Assembly: GCA_025455725.1 (NCBI GenBank)
Contig: JALOLY010000014.1
Coordinates: 1 to 18,479 of the forward strand
Origin: Amoebophilaceae bacterium
GTDB lineage: Bacteria; Bacteroidota; Bacteroidia; Cytophagales; Amoebophilaceae
DNA length: 18,479 nucleotides
Direction: 5' to 3'
Every line of letters starts with the position of its first letter. Position 1 is the first letter of the stretch. The position numbers and the translations under genes are program-made. The notes beneath the pieces are model-generated. The model ran no database searches and was not told the origin of the DNA. It saw nothing but the letters and a program-made list of their open reading frames with translations. Shown piece by piece: positions 6,952 through 13,986 of this stretch.

Positions 6952-7466
6952 TGAGTATGACTCCGAAGAAATTAAAAGCGAGTGATTTTCAACTAGAAGA
7001 GAAGGTGGTATCGGTAAACCGGGTTACCAAGGTGGTCAAGGGAGGTCGTAACTTCAGCTTTGCGGCTGTTGTTGTCGTGGGCAATGGTAACGGCGTGGTA
7101 GGTTATGGACTCGGTAAAGCCAAAGAAGTAACAAATGCCATTGTTAAGGGGGTGGAAGATGCCAAGAAGAACCTAGTGAGAGTGCCTATCCTACGTGATA
7201 CGGTCCCGCATGCATCGGTGGGGAAATTTGGTGGAGGATCAGTGTTATTAAAGCCCGCTTCTCCGGGCACAGGCATTATTGCAGGAGGGGGGGTACGCGT
7301 CGTTTTAGAGAGTGCGGGTGTACAGAACGTGCTATCTAAATCCAAGGGATCATCTAATCCTCACAACGTGGTCAAAGCAACGCTGCAGGCACTGCTGCAG
7401 TTGCGTGACCCCGTAACTGTTGCCGCTCAGAGGGGCATTACTATCGACAAAGTATTTAATGGATAG
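6951..7466 (+). CDS. rpsE: 30S ribosomal protein S5 (uS5)
   Basis: A 171-residue protein of normal length. S5 takes part in decoding accuracy together with S4. The N-terminal double-stranded-RNA-binding domain shows EEKVVSVNRVTKVVKGGRNFSFAAVVVVGNGNGVVGYGLGKAKEV (about residues 17-61). The C-terminal domain has the conserved APGTG-like stretch 'ASPGTGIIAGGGVRVVLESAGVQNVLSKSKGSSNPHNVVKATLQAL'. The start overlaps the rplR stop, and the TAG-CC-ATG junction joins it to rpmD. Confidence 0.97.
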   Translation: MSMTPKKLKASDFQLEEKVVSVNRVTKVVKGGRNFSFAAVVVVGNGNGVVGYGLGKAKEVTNAIVKGVEDAKKNLVRVPILRDTVPHASVGKFGGGSVLLKPASPGTGIIAGGGVRVVLESAGVQNVLSKSKGSSNPHNVVKATLQALLQLRDPVTVAAQRGITIDKVFNG

Positions 7467-7468
7467 CC

Positions 7469-7660
7469 ATGGCTAGAGTCAGAATTACCCAAATAAAGAG
7501 CCTTATTGGCTACCCTCATCAGCAACAAAAGCGCACCATGAGTGCCCTGGGGTTTGGGCGTCACGGTAGGATCAATAGAAGTGTTGAACACGAGCTTACG
7601 CCGGCAATACAGGGGATGGTTAACAGAATAAGTCATTTAGTGGTTATAGAAAAGCTATAG
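7469..7660 (+). CDS. rpmD: 50S ribosomal protein L30 (uL30)
   Basis: A 63-residue protein of normal L30 length. It binds 23S and 5S rRNA near the central protuberance. The family pattern is IKSLIGYPHQQQKRTMSALGFGRHGRI, typical of bacterial L30 ('i.S.ig....r.tl.aLGLrkl...'). The end QGMVNRISHLVVIEKL matches the usual V.GMi.kv.hLv.v. It is two bases after rpsE and two bases before rplO. Confidence 0.95.
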   Translation: MARVRITQIKSLIGYPHQQQKRTMSALGFGRHGRINRSVEHELTPAIQGMVNRISHLVVIEKL

Positions 7661-7662
7661 TT

Positions 7663-8121
7663 ATGCAATTAAATACACTTAAACCGGCCCCTGGCGCTGT
7701 TAAAAATGGGAAACGTGTTGGTAGGGGACAGGGCTCTGGTAGAGGGGGAACTGCTACGAGGGGACATAACGGGGCTAAGTCAAGGTCAGGTTACAAAAGT
7801 AAAAGAGGTTTCGAAGGTGGGCAGCTGCCTTTGCAAAGGCGTCTGCCCAGGTATGGGTTTAAGAGTCCTAATAAGCTCGTCTACAAGCCCATTAATTTGG
7901 AGGTGCTCCAACAACTAGCCGAAAGAGAGAAATTGACGCTCATCGATGACTTCGTACTGTTCAGTCATGGTCTTATAAGCAAGCGTGAGCGCTACAAAGT
8001 GTTGGGTTCTGGCGTGTTAAAAGACAGGATTGATGTATCCGCTTACGCTTTCTCCGCTTCGGCGCGTGCATCCATAGAGCAATTAGGAGGGAAAGCCACC
8101 ACTATTGATGTTTATGCCTAG
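7663..8121 (+). CDS. rplO: 50S ribosomal protein L15 (uL15)
   Basis: A 152-residue protein of normal length. The N-terminal third is the Gly/Arg-rich extended segment that threads through 23S rRNA (VGRGQGSGRGGTATRGHNGAKSRSGYKSKRGFEGGQLPLQRRLPRYGF). The globular C-terminal half includes VLGSGVLKDRIDVSAYAFSASARASIEQLGGKATTID. The stop lies inside the start region of secY; the chosen secY ATG at 8114 is 8 bp before the end of rplO. Confidence 0.97.
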   Translation: MQLNTLKPAPGAVKNGKRVGRGQGSGRGGTATRGHNGAKSRSGYKSKRGFEGGQLPLQRRLPRYGFKSPNKLVYKPINLEVLQQLAEREKLTLIDDFVLFSHGLISKRERYKVLGSGVLKDRIDVSAYAFSASARASIEQLGGKATTIDVYA

Positions 8122-9415
8122 ACTCTTCCGTGTCATCAAGGATGTCTTCTCCATTGAAGAACTCAGGATTCGCATACTCAATACGGTTGTGTTTCTTTTG
8201 TTATTTCGTTTGGGGTCTTACGTAGTTTTGCCAGGTATCAATCCTGCCAAGCTCACGGGTGAGGCACGGGGGATATTTGGACTGCTAGATGCGTTTTTGG
8301 GGGGCGCCTTCAGCAATGCCTCTGTGTTGGGTCTAGGTGTTATGCCCTATATATCAGCGTCTATTGCCATTCAGCTTTTGACCATTGCATTCCCTTATTT
8401 TCAAAGATTACAAAAAGAAGGACATTCGGGCAGAAAAATCCTCAATCAGATGACTAAGGTGCTCACCATTTTTATTGCCATAGTGCAAGCGGTGGCCTAC
8501 CTCTCTGCAGCGGTTTCAGAGGAAGTAATCGTGATCAGTAGATCTTTTTTCACGGGGGTGTCCATATTTATTCTTACGGCAGGTACGATGTTTTGTGTAT
8601 GGTTGGGGGATCGCATTACCGATAAAGGCATTGGCAATGGAGTCTCCATGCTTATCATGATTGGTATTATCTCTTCCTTACCAGGAGCACTTTTCTCAGA
8701 AGTCCTTTCCAGAGGTACGCGTGGTTCTCTAGTTCTCTTCGTCGAGTTCCTCGTGCTCTTTATGGTAGTGGCAGGTGTGGTGATGTTTACACAAGCTACT
8801 AGAAGAATCCCCGTGCAATACGCTAAGCAGATGGTTAGTAGTAGTAGTACATATACGTACGGTGGACATCGACAATACATCCCCCTCAAGTTGAATACGT
8901 CTGGCGTAATGCCCATCATTTTTTCACAAGCGCTCATGTTTTTGCCCGCACTCGTTGCGAGTATTTGGTCAGAAAAAAGCAGTGTGGCGACTTTCGTGGG
9001 TCGGGTATTTTCTGACTATACCACCTGGCAGTATAATGTGACCTTCAGCCTCCTTATCGTTATCTTCACCTTTTTCTACACTGCTATTACCATCAATCCT
9101 AATCAGATTGCCGATGATATGAAGCGCAACAGTGGCTTTATTCCGGGCGTCAAGCCTGGGAAACCCACGTCAGAGTTTATAGACAATATTTTGAGCAAGA
9201 TAACGTTGCCAGGTTCACTATTTCTCGCTGCAATAGCTATATTGCCGGCCTTTGCGCACATGGCCGGCGTTAACAGCTCATTCAGCAGATTTTATGGAGG
9301 CACTTCATTACTCATTATGGTGGGTGTAGTTTTGGACACGTTGCAGCAAGTGGAAAGCTTATTGCTCATGCGTCGTTATAAGGGCCTGATGAAGTCTGGT
9401 AGGACACAGAAATAG
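8114..9415 (+). CDS. secY: Protein translocase subunit SecY
   Basis: A 433-residue, ten-helix inner-membrane channel for Sec export, working with SecE, SecG and SecA. I chose the ATG at 8114 because it leaves 13 residues before IEELR, as in related SecY proteins; ATG at 8108 or TTG at 8105 are also in frame. Seen in order are: a first membrane helix (about residues 21-39) with VVLPGI, the plug region FGLLDAFLGGAFSNAS (about 55-70), and the second-helix block LGVMPYISASIAIQLL (about 74-89). Later come DRITDKGIGNGVSMLIM, FTQATRRIPVQYAKQ, the PLKLNTSGVMPIIF segment and the NPNQIADDMKRNSGFIPGVKPG loop. The C-terminus is cytosolic and basic. It overlaps rplO by 8 bp. Confidence 0.97.
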   Translation: MPRLFRVIKDVFSIEELRIRILNTVVFLLLFRLGSYVVLPGINPAKLTGEARGIFGLLDAFLGGAFSNASVLGLGVMPYISASIAIQLLTIAFPYFQRLQKEGHSGRKILNQMTKVLTIFIAIVQAVAYLSAAVSEEVIVISRSFFTGVSIFILTAGTMFCVWLGDRITDKGIGNGVSMLIMIGIISSLPGALFSEVLSRGTRGSLVLFVEFLVLFMVVAGVVMFTQATRRIPVQYAKQMVSSSSTYTYGGHRQYIPLKLNTSGVMPIIFSQALMFLPALVASIWSEKSSVATFVGRVFSDYTTWQYNVTFSLLIVIFTFFYTAITINPNQIADDMKRNSGFIPGVKPGKPTSEFIDNILSKITLPGSLFLAAIAILPAFAHMAGVNSSFSRFYGGTSLLIMVGVVLDTLQQVESLLLMRRYKGLMKSGRTQK

Positions 9416-9450
9416 AAATAGTTTTTAAACTACCGCTGCGTTTTTAAAGA

Positions 9451-10221
9451 ATGGGTTCTGTAAAGCGTGAAGAAGAAGTAGCTCTGATTAGAAAAGGTGC
9501 TAAAATTTTAAGTAAAACGCAGGGACAAGTTGCGAAAGAGATCAAGCCAGGAGTAACTACGCAGAGACTAGATGCCCTTGCGGAGGCATTCATTAGAGAC
9601 AGTGGAGGGGTGCCTTCCTTCAAGGGATACCAAAAGTTTCCTGCTACGCTTTGTACCTCTGTCAATGAGTATGTAGTACACGGGCTTCCCAGTGGCTACG
9701 TGTTACAAGAAGGAGACATTGTTTCCGTAGACTGCGGGGTATACTATAAGGGCTTTCACAGTGACGCAGCGTTTACTTATCCCGTGGGAGTGGTAAGTGA
9801 CGAGGTGATGTGCCTGCTTCGAGTGACAAAAGAGGCCTTGTACTGTGGCATTAACGAAGCTAAAGTAGGAAACAGGGTTGGAGATGTTGGCTATGCTATT
9901 CAGCGCCATGCACAAGATCATGGCTATTCGGTAGTAAGGGAATTGGTAGGGCATGGTGTGGGGAGAGCACTACATGAGGACCCACCAGTGCCTAACTACG
10001 GAAGGAGGGGCCACGGTGCGCAGCTCAGGCAGGGTATGGTGTTGGCCATAGAGCCTATGATTAACTTAGGAGGGAGACAAGTTGTGCAGGAGAAGGGAGG
10101 AGTCTTCAGATCTTTGGATAGGAAAGCCACCGCGCACTTTGAGCATACGGTGGTCGTACTAGAAGGTAAAGCCGAAATACTGACGACTTACAGGTATATA
10201 GAGGAAGTCTTCAAATTTTAG
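9451..10221 (+). CDS. map: Type I methionine aminopeptidase
   Basis: A 256-residue metallopeptidase that removes the initiator Met from new proteins with small second residues. The five metal ligands can be placed: D94 (SVDCG), D105 (HSDAAFT), H168 (VGHGVGRALHEDP), E201 (AIEPM) and E231 (HFEHTV). The substrate-site His is at about residue 77 (VVHGLP). No N-terminal extension or zinc finger is seen, so it is the bacterial type Ia form. The ATG is 35 bp after secY, and a single base separates its stop from infA. Confidence 0.96.
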   Translation: MGSVKREEEVALIRKGAKILSKTQGQVAKEIKPGVTTQRLDALAEAFIRDSGGVPSFKGYQKFPATLCTSVNEYVVHGLPSGYVLQEGDIVSVDCGVYYKGFHSDAAFTYPVGVVSDEVMCLLRVTKEALYCGINEAKVGNRVGDVGYAIQRHAQDHGYSVVRELVGHGVGRALHEDPPVPNYGRRGHGAQLRQGMVLAIEPMINLGGRQVVQEKGGVFRSLDRKATAHFEHTVVVLEGKAEILTTYRYIEEVFKF

Positions 10222-10222
10222 T

Positions 10223-10441
10223 ATGGCCAAGCAGGAAGCGATTAAACAGGATGGTATCGTAGAGGTGGCTCTTCCTAACGCAATGTTTAAAATTCGTTTA
10301 GAAAACGGGCACTTGGTGCTAGGGCATATCTCTGGAAAGATGAGAAAGTTCTACATCAAGATTTTGCCCGGGGACAAGGTCACGTTGGAGATGTCTCCTT
10401 ATGACCTAACCAAAGGGCGAATTGTTTACAGGTATAAGTAA
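10223..10441 (+). CDS. infA: Translation initiation factor IF-1
   Basis: A 72-residue single OB-fold protein of exactly the usual length. IF-1 binds the 30S A site during initiation with IF-2 and IF-3. The family sequence MAKQEAIKQDGIVEVALPNAMFKIRLENGH, then LGHISGKMRKFYIKILPGDKVTLEMSPYDLTKGRIVYRYK, is complete. It starts one base after the map stop and is followed 17 bp later by rpmJ, the usual order in Bacteroidota. Confidence 0.98.
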   Translation: MAKQEAIKQDGIVEVALPNAMFKIRLENGHLVLGHISGKMRKFYIKILPGDKVTLEMSPYDLTKGRIVYRYK

Positions 10442-10458
10442 GTAATACTAAATCAGCT

Positions 10459-10575
10459 ATGAAGGTAAAAGCATCTGTTAAGAAGCGGAGTAGTGACTGC
10501 CAGATCGTCCGTAGAAAAGGTAGGCTGTACGTGATCAATAAGAAAAATCCAAGATTCAAACAAAGACAAGGGTAA
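10459..10575 (+). CDS. rpmJ: 50S ribosomal protein L36 (bL36), zinc-free form
   Basis: A 38-residue protein: MKVKASVKKRSSDCQIVRRK, then GRLYVINKKNPRFKQRQG. This is the clear L36 pattern, ending in the typical KQRQG. Of the four zinc ligands of the C+ form (two Cys in CxxC, a later Cys and a His), only C14 remains; the others read S11, N27 and F33. So it should not bind zinc as the classic form does. It lies 17 bp after infA and its TAA is two bases before the rpsM ATG. Confidence 0.95.
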   Translation: MKVKASVKKRSSDCQIVRRKGRLYVINKKNPRFKQRQG

Positions 10576-10577
10576 GC

Positions 10578-10955
10578 ATGACTAGAATATTGGGTGTAGA
10601 CATTCCAGACAGTAAACGGGGGGAAATTGCCCTTACTTATATTTTTGGCATTGGCCGTAGCTTGTCAAACAAGATCCTCGAGACGGCAAAAGTGCATAGA
10701 GATAAGCGTCCGGTGGATTGGACAGACGAAGAATCGAGAAGAATCCGGGAAGCTATTGGCACGCAGTACAAGGTAGAAGGAGAGTTGCGTTCTGAGGTGC
10801 GCCTGAATATTAAGCGGTTGATGGATATTGGATCGCATCGAGGTAAGAGGCATAGAGCTGGATTGCCCGTGAGAGGTCAGAAGACCAAGAATAATGCAAG
10901 GACGCGTAAAGGGAAACGTAAGACAGTGGCTGGTAAAAAGCGGGCAACGAAGTAA
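10578..10955 (+). CDS. rpsM: 30S ribosomal protein S13 (uS13)
   Basis: A 125-residue protein of normal length. S13 is in the head of the 30S subunit and contacts L5 and the P-site tRNA. The start MTRILGVDIPDSKRGEIALTYIFGIGRS and the helix-hairpin-helix region are typical. The end MDIGSHRGKRHRAGLPVRGQKTKNNARTRKGKRKTVAGKK is the signature and basic tail. It follows rpmJ by two bases, but 100 bp separate it from rpsK. Confidence 0.97.
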   Translation: MTRILGVDIPDSKRGEIALTYIFGIGRSLSNKILETAKVHRDKRPVDWTDEESRRIREAIGTQYKVEGELRSEVRLNIKRLMDIGSHRGKRHRAGLPVRGQKTKNNARTRKGKRKTVAGKKRATK

Positions 10956-11055
10956 ATAATGACTATAAGCGATATTCAATGTCTGTAGGGAAGGTGTTCA
11001 CCGCAAGCTTCGGTTAGAGATTGGTTCGGTATGAGGCAAGCACACAGTAAGCATT
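10956..11055 (+). other. rpsM-rpsK gap with hairpin
   Basis: A 100-bp gap in an otherwise packed cluster. It contains ACCG/CGGT arms around a CAAGCTT loop (11000-11014) and a GGTG-TT-CACC repeat just upstream (10993-11002) that competes for the same bases. No T-run follows, so it is not a terminator. Two very short ATG frames (9 and 12 codons) end inside it and look like chance. An mRNA structure controlling S11/S4 translation is possible but unproven. Confidence 0.3.
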
Positions 11056-11448
11056 ATGACAAAGACGAAAAAAGATAAAGCCTCAAAGAGGGTTGTCAAA
11101 GTAGAAAAAACGGGCCAAGTGCATATCAAGGCCAGTTTCAATAACATCATTATTTCCTTGACGAATAGTGCTGGCCAAGTGATTTCGTGGTCCTCTGCCG
11201 GTAAGATGGGATTTAGAGGATCTAAGAAAAATACCCCTTACGCGGCACAGAGAGCTGCGGAAGATTGTGCCAAAGTGGCCTACGAGTTAGGCCTTAGGAA
11301 GGTGAATGCCTACATCAAGGGGGCAGGCGTCGGCCGGGAGTCTGCTGTGAGAACCATTCAGGAGGCTGGTATTGAGGTCGCAGCGATTCAAGATGTGACA
11401 CCCCTGCCGCATAATGGCTGCAGGCCTCCGAAGCGCAGACGCCCTTAG
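11056..11448 (+). CDS. rpsK: 30S ribosomal protein S11 (uS11)
   Basis: A 130-residue protein of normal length. S11 lies in the platform and contacts mRNA near the E site. The family blocks are GQVHIKASFNNIIISLTNSAGQVISWSSAGKMGFRGSKKNTPYAAQRAAEDCA, then KVNAYIKGAGVGRESAVRTIQEAGIEVAAIQDVTPLPHNGCRPPKRRRP, which is the near-universal S11 ending. It is 32 bp upstream of rpsD, in the usual alpha-operon order. Confidence 0.98.
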   Translation: MTKTKKDKASKRVVKVEKTGQVHIKASFNNIIISLTNSAGQVISWSSAGKMGFRGSKKNTPYAAQRAAEDCAKVAYELGLRKVNAYIKGAGVGRESAVRTIQEAGIEVAAIQDVTPLPHNGCRPPKRRRP

Positions 11449-11480
11449 GTCTTGTTCAAATAAAAAGAAAGAAAGAAAGC

Positions 11481-12080
11481 ATGGCAGTATACAGAGGTCC
11501 CAGAGCAAGAATAGAAAGACGATTCAATGATCCTATCTTTGGACAAGGTAAGGCCCTGCAAAAGAAGGGTTACCCCCCAGGCCAGCACGGGAGAATACGC
11601 AGAAAGAAGTCAGAATATGCGTCTCAACTCATGGAAAAGCAGAGGGCTAAGTATACCTATGGATTATTGGAGAAACAATTTGCTAACCTTTTTCATAAAG
11701 CTGTTAGGAAGAAAGGGGTAACAGGTGAGGTGTTACTGCAGCTCTTAGAAGCACGTTTGGACAATACGGTTTATCGTTTAGGTATAGCCCCCACAAGAAG
11801 GGCTGCTAGGCAGTTGGTCCTACACAAACATATCACCGTCAATAATTCCGTTGTCAATATCCCCTCTTATACTTTGAAGACGGGTGATTTGATTGGTGTG
11901 CGCGACAAATCCAAGTCGCTGGACGTAATTAAAGACAACATCACCGCCCCGCACAAGAGCTACACGTGGCTGGAGTGGGATGGTACGCAGATGAGGGGAA
12001 GGCTTATGGCGTTGCCATCCAGAAAGGAAATTCCTGAAAAAATTAATGAACAGAGTATTGTTGAACTATATTCCAAATAG
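11481..12080 (+). CDS. rpsD: 30S ribosomal protein S4 (uS4)
   Basis: A 199-residue protein close to the usual length. S4 starts 30S assembly and in E. coli represses the alpha operon. The N-terminal part has the YPPGQHGRIRRKKSEYASQLMEKQRAKYTYGLLEKQF signature. The S4 RNA-binding domain runs from about residue 90 to 150 (EARLDNTVYRLGIAPTRRAARQLVLHKHITVNN...VVNIPSYTLKTGDLIGV). There is no zinc-binding Cys4 motif at the N-terminus. A 48-bp gap leads to rpoA. Confidence 0.97.
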   Translation: MAVYRGPRARIERRFNDPIFGQGKALQKKGYPPGQHGRIRRKKSEYASQLMEKQRAKYTYGLLEKQFANLFHKAVRKKGVTGEVLLQLLEARLDNTVYRLGIAPTRRAARQLVLHKHITVNNSVVNIPSYTLKTGDLIGVRDKSKSLDVIKDNITAPHKSYTWLEWDGTQMRGRLMALPSRKEIPEKINEQSIVELYSK

Positions 12081-12128
12081 GCATTAGTACTTCTTGTTTC
12101 TAGAGATCTTATAAAAAGAACCACAACA

Positions 12129-13118
12129 ATGTCAGCAATAGCATTTCAAATGCCTAGAAAAGTGTCGATAGAGAAGGCAGACAATTTTTACAGTACTTTC
12201 ACCTTTAAACCCCTTGAAAAAGGGTACGGAGTCACTATTGGTAATACCCTAAGGAGGGTACTTCTCTCCTCGTTAGAAGGGTATGCAATTACATCAATCA
12301 AAATTCCTGGCGTACAACACGAATTTTCTGCTTTAAAGGGTGTAGTAGAGGACATAGCAGAGTTGGTACTCAATCTGAAGCAAGTGCGATTTAAAAAAGT
12401 GGCTGGCCACGCGAGTGACAAGATATTTGTCTCAATAAAGAAGCAGGAAGTATTTAAAGCAGGTGACCTTGTTAGGTTTACCTCGGCTTTGGAAGTGCTC
12501 AACCCAGATTTTGTCATTTGCCATCTCGACCCATCTGCTAACATTGAGTTGGAAATTACGGTAGAGAAAGGTAGAGGTTATATTCCTGCAGAAGAGAATA
12601 AGCCGGCCAATGCAGCCATTGGCGTTATCGCTATCGATGCGATTTTCACACCTATCAAAAGCGTCAGTTATAGGGTAGAGAACATAAGGGTAGAGCAGAA
12701 AACAGACTATGAAAAGCTCATTATTGATATACAAACGGACGGCTCTATCAACCCAGAGCAGGCGCTCGAGCGGGCTTCCAAGCTTATTATCGAACATTTC
12801 CTTCCGTTTGCAGACAGCAATATGGTGCTGGAAACTTCAGATGACGAAGAAGCAATTATTGTAGATGAGGAACTACTGCGTGTGCGCAAGTTACTCAAAA
12901 CGCCCCTTGTTGAACTTGGCTTATCTGTCAGAGCCTTCAATTGCCTTAAGGCTGCAGAAGTGAAAACCTTGAGCGATCTGGCAGGATTAGAAGTTTCTGA
13001 CATGATGAAATTTCGGAATTTTGGTAAAAAATCACTCAAAGAACTCGAGGAACTCATAGCCAGTAAAAATTTGAGCTTTGGTATGGATATATCTAAATAC
13101 AAGTTAGATGAAGCCTGA
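12129..13118 (+). CDS. rpoA: DNA-directed RNA polymerase alpha subunit
   Basis: A 329-residue protein of normal length. The N-terminal assembly domain (about 1-235) carries FTFKPLEKGYGVTIGNTLRRVLLSSLEGYAIT, the alpha dimer motif. An acidic linker (about 236-249) leads to the C-terminal domain, which binds UP elements and activators. That domain shows SVRAFNCLKAAEVKTLSDL with R268, N271 and K274 at the DNA-contact positions, and KFRNFGKKSLKELEE (G299, K300). The protein ends in a short KLDEA tail. A hairpin plus T-run follows in the gap to rplQ. Confidence 0.97.
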   Translation: MSAIAFQMPRKVSIEKADNFYSTFTFKPLEKGYGVTIGNTLRRVLLSSLEGYAITSIKIPGVQHEFSALKGVVEDIAELVLNLKQVRFKKVAGHASDKIFVSIKKQEVFKAGDLVRFTSALEVLNPDFVICHLDPSANIELEITVEKGRGYIPAEENKPANAAIGVIAIDAIFTPIKSVSYRVENIRVEQKTDYEKLIIDIQTDGSINPEQALERASKLIIEHFLPFADSNMVLETSDDEEAIIVDEELLRVRKLLKTPLVELGLSVRAFNCLKAAEVKTLSDLAGLEVSDMMKFRNFGKKSLKELEELIASKNLSFGMDISKYKLDEA

Positions 13119-13135
13119 GTGCACAGTATGACCTC

Positions 13136-13165
13136 TTGCTAAACGCTGTCCCAGCGATAATTTTT
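13136..13165 (+). promoter_or_regulatory. Candidate Bacteroidota-type promoter before rplQ
   Basis: A TTG at 13136-13138 and TAATTTTT at 13158-13165 (one mismatch from TAnnTTTG) are 19 bp apart, the expected spacing for the -33/-7 boxes of Bacteroidota. The rplQ ATG lies about 30 bp downstream. It overlaps the hairpin and T-run called as a terminator, and a T-run can mimic the -7 box, so only one of the two readings may be right. Confidence 0.3.
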
Positions 13166-13167
13166 TT
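13144..13167 (+). terminator. Candidate intrinsic terminator or attenuator, rpoA-rplQ gap
   Basis: A GC-rich stem CGCTG/CAGCG (13144-13148 and 13152-13156) with a TCC loop is followed after ATAA by seven T residues (13161-13167). The stem is only 5 bp, so termination may be partial. It would end or reduce transcription after rpoA, before the ribosomal gene rplQ. Confidence 0.45.
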
Positions 13168-13196
13168 AGTCAGGTAAGATTTGATCACAGATAAGA

Positions 13197-13760
13197 ATGA
13201 GACACGGAAAAAAGTTTAATCACTTGAGCAGGCCAGCTGCTCATAGGAAAGCATTGCTGGCTAATCTGGCCAAGTCATTGATTATGTACAAACGGATCAA
13301 TACTACTTTGGCTAAAGCCAAGGCATTGAGGAGATTTGTGGAGCCTATTCTGACGAAGGCCAAAAGTGATACTACTCATGCCAGGAGAGTGGTATTTTCC
13401 TACTTCCAAGACAAAGTACCTGTCAAGGAGTTGTTCGATAATATTGCTTCCAAGGTTGCGGATAGACCTGGAGGCTATACGCGTATTATTAGACTGGGGA
13501 ATCGCTTGAGTGACAATGCTGAAATGTGTATGATCGAGTTGGTAGACTATAATGAACTCTTGCAAAAGAGAGTCAAGCCAGAGCAATCTAAGACGAGAAG
13601 GAGTAAAGCGAAGGTAGCAGCTGCGAAGGAAGTACCCCAGGCACTTCCTCACGAAAAAGTCGATCCAGTCTTTACATCCAGAGTCAACACACAAGATGAT
13701 GAGCACAAGGAGACGTTACCGCCAGTAGAGGAAGCTACACAGCTAGAAGCCAAAGACTAG
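13197..13760 (+). CDS. rplQ: 50S ribosomal protein L17 (bL17) with C-terminal extension
   Basis: A 187-residue protein. The core (about 1-122) is clear L17: MRHGKKFNHLSRPAAHRKALLANLAKSLI, TTLAKAKALRRFVEPILTKAK, and GGYTRIIRLGNRLSDNAEMCMIELVDYN. After about residue 125 comes a charged, low-complexity tail: first basic (KTRRSKAKVAAAKE), then acidic (DDEHKETLPPVEEATQLEAKD). E. coli L17 stops near 127 residues. Longer tails are known in Bacteroidota. It is the last ribosomal gene of the cluster, and a 226-bp gap follows. Confidence 0.96.
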   Translation: MRHGKKFNHLSRPAAHRKALLANLAKSLIMYKRINTTLAKAKALRRFVEPILTKAKSDTTHARRVVFSYFQDKVPVKELFDNIASKVADRPGGYTRIIRLGNRLSDNAEMCMIELVDYNELLQKRVKPEQSKTRRSKAKVAAAKEVPQALPHEKVDPVFTSRVNTQDDEHKETLPPVEEATQLEAKD

Positions 13761-13986
13761 CCTACCATTGCCTGAAGTCTGGTCTCTCATAAGGGAAGAC
13801 TGTTACTGATGCAGAAAAGAGTGTCTGCTAATGTCTGGCTACGAGCTGATCGTTAGGCGGAGTCTAAAGGCCCTCTTGATGTCCTCCTTTTTTCGCTCAT
13901 CGTAACCGCAGTCGTCATAGGCGCGGCTTTCTTCCGTTTTTAGCGACAATGCTCCCACGTAGCTAAAAAATTTTCCACACGATATC
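13761..13986 (+). other. rplQ-eno gap, no gene recognised
   Basis: A 226-bp stretch between L17 and enolase. Many relatives have carA here, but no carA-like sequence is seen. On the reverse strand an ORF of 49 codons fills 13839-13986 (start CAT at 13984-13986, stop at 13839-13841). It continues antisense into eno if an earlier start is used. Its translation (for example ESRAYDDCGYDERKKEDIKRAF) is protein-like but not recognised. I see no strong terminator and no clear promoter for eno. Confidence 0.4.

Noticed and set aside
8497..8937. 146-residue reverse-strand ORF antisense to secY
   Set aside because: It is antisense to conserved membrane helices and shows no domain; secY is certain.
8105..9415. 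secY start at TTG 8105 or ATG 8108
   Set aside because: The ATG at 8114 places IEELR at the usual distance from the start; the others remain possible but less likely.
12188..12797. Reverse-strand ORFs antisense to rpoA
   Set aside because: They overlap each other and rpoA, with no family features.
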